The notes under the pieces: generated by a model
What the model was told of the DNA's origin: nothing
Databases searched by the model: none
Seen by the model: the letters and a program-made list of their open reading frames with translations, nothing else
Shown: positions 33,351 through 40,695 of the stretch, one piece after another
Numbering within the stretch: the stretch's first letter is position 1
How the letters are laid out: each line of letters starts with the position of its first letter
Source of the DNA: an uncultured bacterium
GTDB lineage: Bacteria; Verrucomicrobiota; Lentisphaeria; Victivallales; UBA1829
Length of the DNA stretch: 64,000 bases
Assembly (NCBI GenBank): GCA_902762495.1
Contig: CACWOL010000002.1
Coordinates: 1 to 64,000 of the forward strand
Direction of reading: 5' to 3'
Made by a program: the position numbers and the translations under genes

Positions 33351-34957
33351 CGGACGCGCTGAAACAATTCATCCTGTCGCACCGCCGGGAAGACGGCTTC
33401 ATAGAGGGACGCCTTTCGAGTTCGGCGGTCTCGACCGCGGTCGCGTGCGTGGCGCTGGAACTCTTCGGCGGTTATGACGATGCGGTCGACGCGGGCCGGA
33501 AATGGCTGCTGGAACATAAGAATGCGGACGGCCTGTACGGCGATTCCCCGGAATCCCCGCCCAACCTGACCGCGACGTTCCTCGCCTACGCCGCGTTGCG
33601 CGAATCCCATGCGGATGCCGTGCAGGAGGCGGGAACCTACTTGAAACAAACCTTCGGCGGACTGGAGTTCGAATCGGTCCGAGCCGGATTGCTCAAGGAA
33701 TACGGAAAGGATCTGACGTTTTCCGTGCCTCTGCTGGCGCTGGCGACGGCGTCCGGGTTCTTCCCCGATGCAGCGGATGCCTGGCGGCGGATGCCCAATT
33801 TCCCATTCGAAGCCGCGGTCCTGCCCGAATCGTGGTTCAAATACCTGAATCTTCCGGTCGTGAGCTACGCCATCCCCGCTCTGATCTGCGTCGGACTGGC
33901 CCAGCTCAAACACCGTCCGAACAAACTCCGTGAGCTCGCCGTGAAGAAAGCTCTCCGCGTGCTTGTCGAGAAACAGCCGGAGGACGGCGGATTCCTGGAG
34001 GCCGCGCCGCTGACCGGGTTCTGCGTGATCTGCCTCTGCGCCGCCGGGTTGCGCGAACAACCCGCGGCCAAACGCGCGGTGAACTTCCTAACGGAAACAC
34101 AGCGTGCTGACGGCTCGTGGCCGATCGACCGCGATCTGCGCCTGTGGACGACATCGCTGGCTTTGGACGTGCTCGCTCCCTCGCTGAATGCGGAGGAAAA
34201 ATCCCTGTACCGTACCCGGTTGCTGGCCGCCCAGACCAAGACCGAACATCCGTTCACGCGTTCCGCGCCCGGCGGCTGGGCTTGGACCACATATTCCGGC
34301 GGCGTGCCCGATGCGGACGATACCTCGGCGGCGCTGATCGCGCTTCACGCTTTGGGCAAGGATGCGTCCGAAGCCGTCTGCCGCGGCATCGAGTGGCTGC
34401 TGAACCTTCAGAATTCCGACGGCGGCATCCCGACCTTCTGCAAAGGCTGGGGAAAACTACCGTTCGACCGCAGCTGCCCGGATATCTCCGCCCACGCCTA
34501 CAAGGCATTCTCACTGTACGAAAACGAGCTTCCGCCCGCGCTCAAGCGCCGCGTATCCCGGGCGAAAAAGCGGATCGTGCGGTATCTTCAGAAAGTTCAA
34601 AGGCCGGACGGATCGTTCGTTCCGCTCTGGTTCGGCGACCAGACAACCCCCTCGAAAGAAGCCCCCGAATACGGCAGCGCGGTCGTGCTGTCCCACCTCG
34701 ACGGCGCCGATCTGCCGTTCCTGGAGAAGACCCGCGAGTATCTGCGTTCGGTACGCGGTCCGGACGGCCTGTGGAAAACCCTCTGCGTTTCCGCCCGCTG
34801 TGCGTCCGCGCTGAAACTGGACGGTGCGTTTCTGAAACCCTACGCGGCGCATCCCGAGGCGCTCCCCGCCGAGCCCATCGGGCTGTATTTCGCGCATCTG
34901 TGGTACAGCGAGGAGCTGTACGCCCCGATCTTTCTGGCAAAGGCGGTGCACTCATGA
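33347..34957 (+). CDS. squalene-hopene-cyclase-like class II terpene cyclase
   Basis: The 536-residue protein starts at ATG 33347, overlapping the previous stop. It is built of QW-type repeats (WLLEHKNADGLYG, FLTETQRADGSWP, WLLNLQNSDGGIP, YLQKVQRPDGSFV). It has GGWAW followed by PDADDT at 321-326, which corresponds to the catalytic DxDD(T) acid motif that protonates squalene in hopene cyclases, and the CPDISAHAY segment that follows in that family. It is shorter than hopene cyclases (about 630-720 residues), and the missing part may be the preceding gene. It probably cyclises a linear isoprenoid made by the polyprenyl synthase. The true substrate is unknown; squalene synthase genes are not in the window. 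Confidence 0.85.
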   Translation: MTDALKQFILSHRREDGFIEGRLSSSAVSTAVACVALELFGGYDDAVDAGRKWLLEHKNADGLYGDSPESPPNLTATFLAYAALRESHADAVQEAGTYLKQTFGGLEFESVRAGLLKEYGKDLTFSVPLLALATASGFFPDAADAWRRMPNFPFEAAVLPESWFKYLNLPVVSYAIPALICVGLAQLKHRPNKLRELAVKKALRVLVEKQPEDGGFLEAAPLTGFCVICLCAAGLREQPAAKRAVNFLTETQRADGSWPIDRDLRLWTTSLALDVLAPSLNAEEKSLYRTRLLAAQTKTEHPFTRSAPGGWAWTTYSGGVPDADDTSAALIALHALGKDASEAVCRGIEWLLNLQNSDGGIPTFCKGWGKLPFDRSCPDISAHAYKAFSLYENELPPALKRRVSRAKKRIVRYLQKVQRPDGSFVPLWFGDQTTPSKEAPEYGSAVVLSHLDGADLPFLEKTREYLRSVRGPDGLWKTLCVSARCASALKLDGAFLKPYAAHPEALPAEPIGLYFAHLWYSEELYAPIFLAKAVHS

Positions 34958-36387
34958 CGGCGCAGATATTGAACTTTTTTTTGAAGATGCTCGCCGTTGC
35001 AGCGGCCTGCCTCGGCATCTGGCATTATCTGACGTACACCACGCCGCGCCATGTGGAGTACGCGGAACCCGTCCGCGACAAATCGGAAAACCGCGTGGTG
35101 AAGAAGATGACGACGCAGATCGGCGCGGATTTCAAGAAGTTCGACGCGGACATATCCGTTCAGAATTTCAAGTTCGAATGGCCGTGTTTCCGCGGCGCGG
35201 CGCGCGACAATTTGGCGGAATTCAACGGCAAGTTGACCAAAACATGGGACGAAGCCGGTCCGAAGGTGCTCTGGCGGAAGCCGCTCGGCGAGGGGTATTC
35301 CGGCGCGATCATCGCGAACGGCCGCGTGTATGTGCTGGACTACATCGAAGAAGATTCGTCTGACGCGCTCCGCTGTTTCGAGCTGTTCAGCGGCGAAGAA
35401 CTCTGGCGGCGCGGCTACAGGAACCCGATCCGGCGCAACCACGGCAAATCCCGTACGATCCCGGCGTATTCCGACGGCGTGGTCGTCACGCTCGGGCCCG
35501 CGGCGCATGTGATGGCCGTGGCCGCGGAATCGGGCGACCTGCTCTGGTCTTGTGACCTGGTGGAAGCCTACGGAGCCGAGATCCCGCAGTGGTACGCCGG
35601 GCAGTGCCCGCTGATCGAGGACGGCAAGGTGATCCTCGGCGTCGGCGGCGAAAAGGTTCTGATGACTGCGCTTGATTTGAAGACGGGTGAAACGGTCTGG
35701 GAAACGCCGAACGACCACGGCTTTAAGATGTCGCATTCCTCCGTCGTGTCCGCGACGCTCTGCGGCACGAAACAATACATCTACGCCGGGATCGGCGGGA
35801 TCGCCGCGTGTGATTTACAGGGAAAAACCCTCTGGACCTGCACGAAATGGAAACCGGCGGTCTGGGCTCCGACTCCGCTCGCGATCGGCGACGGCAGGCT
35901 GTTCCTGACCGCGGGATACGGCGCGGGTTCAGCTCTGCTCGCCGTGAAGAAGGACGGGGACGTTTTCTCCGCCGCAATCGAACAGGAATGGAAGCCGACG
36001 CAGGGCCCCGCATCCGAACAGCAGACCCCGATCCTGATCGGCGACACGATGTTCGTGATCCAGCCGAAGGACGCCGGTGCGCGCCGTGCTGAATTCATCG
36101 CGGCGGACGTTTCCGCGCTGCCCGGGATCAAGGCGGAAAGCGGCAAGGACGCGCGGTTCGGGCTCGGCCCCTATCTCTACGCGGACGGCGCGTTCTGGAT
36201 TCTGGACGACGAGGGCGTACTTTCGGTTTATGAGTATAAGGACGACCGGTTCGAACGGCTGGCGAATCACAAGATCCTGCCCGGAGTGGATTCCTGGGGG
36301 CCGATCGCGTTCGCCGGCGGACTGATGATCTTACGGGACAGCACTTCGATGGTGTGTCTCGATCTGCGAAATGAGGTGGAACCATGA
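34954..36387 (+). CDS. membrane-anchored PQQ-like beta-propeller protein
   Basis: The 477-residue protein has an N-terminal membrane helix at about 7-25 (FFLKMLAVAAACLGIWHYL), a linker, and a propeller domain from about 70 to the end with WPCFRGAARDN, the Trp-docking motifs FELFSGEELW, ALDLKTGETVW and CDLQGKTLW, and GAGSALLAVK. The entry motif WPxFRG is typical of PQQ-like outer-membrane or periplasmic propellers in PVC bacteria. The propeller should face the periplasm. It overlaps both neighbours by 4 bases. Whether it binds a quinone cofactor or only acts as a scaffold is not visible. Confidence 0.88.
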   Translation: MTAQILNFFLKMLAVAAACLGIWHYLTYTTPRHVEYAEPVRDKSENRVVKKMTTQIGADFKKFDADISVQNFKFEWPCFRGAARDNLAEFNGKLTKTWDEAGPKVLWRKPLGEGYSGAIIANGRVYVLDYIEEDSSDALRCFELFSGEELWRRGYRNPIRRNHGKSRTIPAYSDGVVVTLGPAAHVMAVAAESGDLLWSCDLVEAYGAEIPQWYAGQCPLIEDGKVILGVGGEKVLMTALDLKTGETVWETPNDHGFKMSHSSVVSATLCGTKQYIYAGIGGIAACDLQGKTLWTCTKWKPAVWAPTPLAIGDGRLFLTAGYGAGSALLAVKKDGDVFSAAIEQEWKPTQGPASEQQTPILIGDTMFVIQPKDAGARRAEFIAADVSALPGIKAESGKDARFGLGPYLYADGAFWILDDEGVLSVYEYKDDRFERLANHKILPGVDSWGPIAFAGGLMILRDSTSMVCLDLRNEVEP

Positions 36388-37013
36388 AAATGACGCGACG
36401 CGAATTTCTTCTCTGGCTGGGCGGAGTATGTTCCCTCGGCCTGCTCGGATGGCTGGTGGGACGCAAGCTTCAGACGCCGCCGGAAATAATTCCGGAAACG
36501 CCGTTCGCTCCGCCGGAGTTCGCCGTGCGGCCGAAACACATTCTGAACGGCATGAGTTTTCAGGTGGACCGGGCGAAACGCACCGTGCTGGCAAGCTTGG
36601 AATCCGGCGGCCCCGCATGGGAATCGCATGGCGCGGACAAATTCATCGTGCCCGGCGCGGCGTTCCCGCTGGACCTGTCGCAGGATGGCGAACTCTGGGT
36701 CGCGAACATCGGACGCAAGCGGCTGGAACAGCTCGACCCGGCCACGGGACGTTTCATCGCCTCGTGGGAACCGCGCGAGGCATTCGGCGGCTGTTGCAAT
36801 CCCGTGCGGTTCGCCGCGCTTCCCGGCGGACGGTTCGTGACCATGGAAAAAGGCGTCCGGCGTGCGTGCGTCTATCTGCCGTCGGGCGAACTCGAACGCA
36901 TCGTCACGGACAATCTCTCGGATTCCGAGTTCAACTATTATCTCGGCCGCGACGAAAACGGCAAGGTCCATCTGTACGACACCGGCACGAAACAGCACTG
37001 GGAGGTCTCATGA
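36384..37013 (+). CDS. exported protein with twin-arginine-like signal and NHL/propeller-like domain
   Basis: The 209-residue protein begins with a twin-arginine type N-terminus (MTRREFLLWLGG, residues 3-14) and a hydrophobic helix to about 26, then a Pro-rich linker. The remainder contains short repeats resembling NHL or SMP-30 blades (FPLDLSQDGELWVANIGRKR, LDPATGRFIASW), too few for a full propeller by itself. A CC pair (GGCCNP, near 136) could be functional. Its start overlaps the previous stop, and its own stop overlaps the next ATG. Confidence 0.78.
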   Translation: MKMTRREFLLWLGGVCSLGLLGWLVGRKLQTPPEIIPETPFAPPEFAVRPKHILNGMSFQVDRAKRTVLASLESGGPAWESHGADKFIVPGAAFPLDLSQDGELWVANIGRKRLEQLDPATGRFIASWEPREAFGGCCNPVRFAALPGGRFVTMEKGVRRACVYLPSGELERIVTDNLSDSEFNYYLGRDENGKVHLYDTGTKQHWEVS

Positions 37014-37252
37014 ATAAGAACGAGTCTAAATCCATGACCCGCCGCGAATTCATCGGCTGGAGTGCCCGGTTCCTGCTGCTGGGCGGGCTCCTCTCGCTTA
37101 TCTTCCGTCATGGTTCCTCCCGACGGAAAACGCAGGACGTCTGCACCGATCCGAAAGGCTACTGCCGGACATGCGCCGCGCTGGACTACTGCGGCCACCC
37201 GACCGCGCGTTCGTTCAAGGCCGCTGTCAGACGGGAGGGCTCCCGCTCATGA
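37010..37252 (+). CDS. small twin-arginine-signal protein with C-terminal cysteine cluster
   Basis: The 80-residue protein starts at ATG 37010, overlapping the previous stop. It has MTRREFIGWSARF (9-21) and a hydrophobic segment to about 33, then a mature part of only 45 residues with four cysteines in CTDPKGYCRTCAALDYCG. The spacing suggests a small iron-sulfur or metal site but does not match a standard ferredoxin. It may be a subunit or maturation partner of the next gene, a ferredoxin with a similar signal. Genes of this size are easily missed; the double overlap with its neighbours supports it. Confidence 0.78.
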   Translation: MNKNESKSMTRREFIGWSARFLLLGGLLSLIFRHGSSRRKTQDVCTDPKGYCRTCAALDYCGHPTARSFKAAVRREGSRS

Positions 37253-37794
37253 CCCGCCGCGATCTGATCCGCACAGGGCTGCTTGCCGTGATCCTTGCCC
37301 CGTTCGCCGCGCTGTTCCGCAAGCGCGAGGAGACGGGGACGGGGTATTTCTGGCAGATCGACCCGGATAAATGCGTGCAGTGTGGCAAGTGCGAGACGGA
37401 GTGCATCCTTCCCCTGTCTGCGGTGAAGTGCGTGCACCAGTACGCATCCTGCGGCTATTGTCTCTTCTGCAGCGGGTATTATCAGGATAAGCGGATCGAG
37501 TTCAATACGGCGGGCGAAAATATGCGCTGTCCGACCGACGCGATCATCCGCACCTATGTGGAAGACCCGTATTTTGAGTACAAGATCGACGAGGAGAAGT
37601 GCATCGGCTGCGGCAAGTGCGTGAAGGGCTGCCTCGCGTTCGGCAACGGCTCGCTGTTCCTTCAGGTGCGGCGCGACCTGTGCAAAAACTGCAATGAATG
37701 CCGCATCGCGAAAGCGTGTCCCGCCGACGCGTTCGTACGCGTTCCCGCCGACCGGCCGTACATCTACCGCAAGCCGCCGGAGGTGAAGTCATGA
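37249..37794 (+). CDS. exported polyferredoxin with twin-arginine-like signal
   Basis: The 181-residue protein begins MTRRDLIRTGLLAVIL, a twin-arginine-like signal or anchor, and then carries several cluster motifs: CVQCGKCETEC, CGYCLFC plus RCPTDAI, CIGCGKCVKGC and CKNCNECRIAKACP. This is enough for three to four [4Fe-4S] clusters, as in NrfC/DmsB-like electron-transfer subunits, and resembles the NapG family. It would pass electrons between the NapH-like membrane protein encoded next and a periplasmic acceptor. NapG/NapH pairs are a known arrangement in nitrate reductase operons, but no reductase is present here. Confidence 0.88.
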   Translation: MTRRDLIRTGLLAVILAPFAALFRKREETGTGYFWQIDPDKCVQCGKCETECILPLSAVKCVHQYASCGYCLFCSGYYQDKRIEFNTAGENMRCPTDAIIRTYVEDPYFEYKIDEEKCIGCGKCVKGCLAFGNGSLFLQVRRDLCKNCNECRIAKACPADAFVRVPADRPYIYRKPPEVKS

Positions 37795-39011
37795 CGCATC
37801 TGTCCGTACTGCTGGCGGCTCAGGCCAGATTTCCCGCGCCGGAGTTCGAGTCCTACACGCTGCCGGAGATGTCGCTGGAGGAACTCGCCTCCGACTCCGT
37901 GCTGTGGCGCGTGCTGGTCCTGTGCGTGTTTCTGGTCGTCGGTTCCCTCTGCTTCTACAAATGGCGTTCCCGCAAGGCCATGCTAGCTTATTCCCTCGCC
38001 GGGCTCGCGGTGTTCGGGTTTATCTTTGCGTCCTGCCCGTGTCCGGTCGGCATGTTCCAGAACATCGCCGAGGGGGTCGCTGCCGGTTCGTACATTCAGC
38101 CCGGCGTCCTGCTGCTCTTCGCAATCCCGCTGGCCGTTTCGCTGTTCGCCGGACGCGTTTTCTGCGGCGGGGCATGCCCGCTCGGCGCGATCCAGGAGCT
38201 GCTTCATTGGAAGAGCGTGTTCGTGCCGCGTCCGCTGGACCGCATCCTGCGCCTGATCCCGGTGCTTCTGCTCCTCGTTTTCACGGTTTGCGCAATCTTC
38301 GGCATCGGATTCCCGCTGTGCTATCTGGAACCCTATCTGCCGGTCTTCCTGCTGGACTTCGCCACGCCGTTCGCGATTCTGAGCGCGGTCTTCCTGCTCG
38401 TCGGGCTCTTCATCTCGCGTCCGTTCTGCCGCTATGTCTGCCCATACGGCGTCCTGCTCCGGTTCTTCTCGATGTTCAGCCTGCTGAAACCTCAGATCAC
38501 CTCGCACGAATGCGTAAACTGCCGTCTCTGCGAACAGGGCTGTCCGAACGGCGCGGTTCTGCCGCCGGAGAACGCCGAGACCGCGGTTCAGCACCGGACC
38601 GGCTCCCGCCGCATCTCCCTGCTCGTCGCCTGCATCCCGTTCGCGCTGTTCGCGGGCGGATTGTTCGGCTATTTCAGCGCCCCGGTTTTGAGTTCGTTCC
38701 ACCGTGACGTGCGGCTCCAGAACGAGCTGGACGCGGGGATCCGGAGCGAGGCCGTGGAGGCTTTCGAAAGCACAAAGACCACGCACGAGGAGCTCCGCGC
38801 CCGTGTGGTGAAACTTCAGAACGGCGTCCTGCTGGCTTCGACCGCCGCCGGTGTGCTGTTCGGCGCACTGGTGATGGCCGAGCTGATCGCGGAGGCACGC
38901 CGCCGCAGGGAAGAGGAAGTTTATTCGATCGACGCATCGCTTTGTTTCTGCTGCGGCAGATGCTACGCCGCATGCCCGTTGGAACGCAAGGAGAAACACC
39001 ATGAAAAATGA
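37791..39011 (+). CDS. NapH/NosR-family polyferredoxin membrane protein
   Basis: The 406-residue protein has about six membrane helices (near 40-60, 68-85, 102-120, 155-180, 188-210, 290-312) and the paired CxxxCP motifs of the NapH/CcoG/NosR group (FCGGACPLGA and FCRYVCPYGV). A ferredoxin motif CVNCRLCEQGCP follows, and a second cysteine group lies at the extreme C-terminus (CFCCGRCYAACP). These proteins move electrons from the quinol pool or cytosol across the membrane. Here it follows a NapG-like polyferredoxin and precedes a membrane-anchored propeller, so it is the likely core of the membrane relay. Overlaps the next gene by 11 bases. Confidence 0.9.
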   Translation: MTHLSVLLAAQARFPAPEFESYTLPEMSLEELASDSVLWRVLVLCVFLVVGSLCFYKWRSRKAMLAYSLAGLAVFGFIFASCPCPVGMFQNIAEGVAAGSYIQPGVLLLFAIPLAVSLFAGRVFCGGACPLGAIQELLHWKSVFVPRPLDRILRLIPVLLLLVFTVCAIFGIGFPLCYLEPYLPVFLLDFATPFAILSAVFLLVGLFISRPFCRYVCPYGVLLRFFSMFSLLKPQITSHECVNCRLCEQGCPNGAVLPPENAETAVQHRTGSRRISLLVACIPFALFAGGLFGYFSAPVLSSFHRDVRLQNELDAGIRSEAVEAFESTKTTHEELRARVVKLQNGVLLASTAAGVLFGALVMAELIAEARRRREEEVYSIDASLCFCCGRCYAACPLERKEKHHEK

Positions 39012-40695
39012 CGAAATGCGCCGGACGCTGCGTTTTCTGCAATGGACGGCATTGACATTCATCCTCACGCTCGGCCTGCTGCTGGCGTACGACATGTACC
39101 GGAGCCGCGCCCCGATCAAGCAGGCGCAGGACGAACTCGCCGACCTGAAACAGCAGGACCTGGCTGACGCCAAGCTTGCGAAGACCGTGCGGGATCTGGA
39201 CTACCTGTATCGTTCCGCATATTTCCAGACGAAGGACAAACAGCGCCGCGGCGTGCTCCTGCTCGGGATCGCGTTCTTCTTGCTCTGCGGACTCTTCGGC
39301 GCGGAGATGTTCTGGTTCGCGCCGAAACTGAAGGTACCGCGCGGAACGGCATCCGTCCCGGAGAAGGAACGCCGCCAGCTGCTCATCTTCGCGTCTTGCG
39401 GGATCGTCGTGATGGCGGTCGCGCTCGCGGTCCTGCGGATCGTGCTTGTCCCGTCGGAGGCGAAAAAGCCCGCGCAGATCGCGGATGCTCCAAACACTAC
39501 GGCCGAGCAGTCCGGCAAGGCAAAACCTGTTCAAACGGAAACGATCGACCTTCTTGCCGCGCTTGAGGCGGAAAAGACGCAGTGGCCGCAGTTCCGCGGT
39601 TCCACTCTACCGAACTCGAACGCGCTTCCGGCGAGCTGGGATTTCCAGCGGAAATGGAGCAGTCCCATTGAGCTTTCCGGCAACAACTCGCCGGTGATCT
39701 GGGACGATCTCGTGTTCCTGTCCGGCGGCGACGGCAAAAACCATGCAGTGTTCTGCTATGACGCGAACTCCGGCGAGCTCAAATGGAAAACGGCGGCGCC
39801 CCCGGCGGCAAACATGCCGGAAGTCACAGAGGACACCGGATACGCCGCGCCGACCATGTGCGCTGACTCGAAGCGCGTCTACGCGGTCTTCGCCACGGGC
39901 CAGGTGCTCTGCCTTGCGCATGACGGCACGCTTCTCTGGCACAAACAGCTGCCCGATCCCGTCATCATGTACGGCTACGCCTCCTCGCCGCTGCTGATGG
40001 GCGACAAGCTCGTCGTGCAGTACGACATGGACGAGAAACAGACGATCTTCGCGCTGAACGTGTTCACAGGGGAAACCATGTGGCAGACCGAACGCGAAAG
40101 TGCGCAGTCGTGGTCGTCCCCGAAGGCCGTCGTGGCGGACGGCAAGGGTATGGTTTTCACGGCAGGCAACATGTGCGCCGAGCTCTTCGACCTCGAAACC
40201 GGCAAACGGCTCTGGTCGCAGGACTGCATGGGCGGCGAGGTAGCGGCCTCGGCGTCCGTCCGCGACGGTAAGATCTTTTTCTCGAACTCCGGCGCTTTTA
40301 CCGGAGCGCTCGGCGTGAAAGACGGGGAGATCCTGTTCCGGAACGACGATTCGCCTGCTCCCGACGTGGCGTCCGCCGTGCTGTTCGGCGACCAGTATCT
40401 GCTGTTCGGCAGCGGAGGCACGATCATCGCGATCGACGCGGCGGACGGGCATGAGCTCTACGAGGAGGACCTCGACAACGGTTTCTATGCCTCGCCCGTG
40501 ACAGTCGGCGGCAAAGTTGTGGCGGTCGACCTGGACGGCGTACTCTACCAATTTGAGCCCGAAGAGGACGAAATCGAAATCAGGGGCAAGTTTGAACTCG
40601 GCAAAAAGGTCGTCTGTGTCCCGGCGTTCCATAAAGGCAATATCATTCTTCGCACGGCCGAAAATGAACTCATCTGCCTGGAGGCCAAACAATGA
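39001..40695 (+). CDS. membrane protein with three helices and a PQQ-like beta-propeller
   Basis: The 564-residue protein has helices at about 12-30, 82-102 and 128-148 (FASCGIVVMAVALAVLRIV), then a linker and a propeller from about 190 to the end. WPQFRG opens the propeller, and Trp-docking motifs repeat (YDANSGELKW, LNVFTGETMW, FDLETGKRLW, IDAADGHELY). It differs from the other propellers in having three rather than one membrane segment, which could dock it to the NapH-like protein encoded just before. The stop overlaps the start of the NADH-module gene. Confidence 0.87.
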   Translation: MKNDEMRRTLRFLQWTALTFILTLGLLLAYDMYRSRAPIKQAQDELADLKQQDLADAKLAKTVRDLDYLYRSAYFQTKDKQRRGVLLLGIAFFLLCGLFGAEMFWFAPKLKVPRGTASVPEKERRQLLIFASCGIVVMAVALAVLRIVLVPSEAKKPAQIADAPNTTAEQSGKAKPVQTETIDLLAALEAEKTQWPQFRGSTLPNSNALPASWDFQRKWSSPIELSGNNSPVIWDDLVFLSGGDGKNHAVFCYDANSGELKWKTAAPPAANMPEVTEDTGYAAPTMCADSKRVYAVFATGQVLCLAHDGTLLWHKQLPDPVIMYGYASSPLLMGDKLVVQYDMDEKQTIFALNVFTGETMWQTERESAQSWSSPKAVVADGKGMVFTAGNMCAELFDLETGKRLWSQDCMGGEVAASASVRDGKIFFSNSGAFTGALGVKDGEILFRNDDSPAPDVASAVLFGDQYLLFGSGGTIIAIDAADGHELYEEDLDNGFYASPVTVGGKVVAVDLDGVLYQFEPEEDEIEIRGKFELGKKVVCVPAFHKGNIILRTAENELICLEAKQ

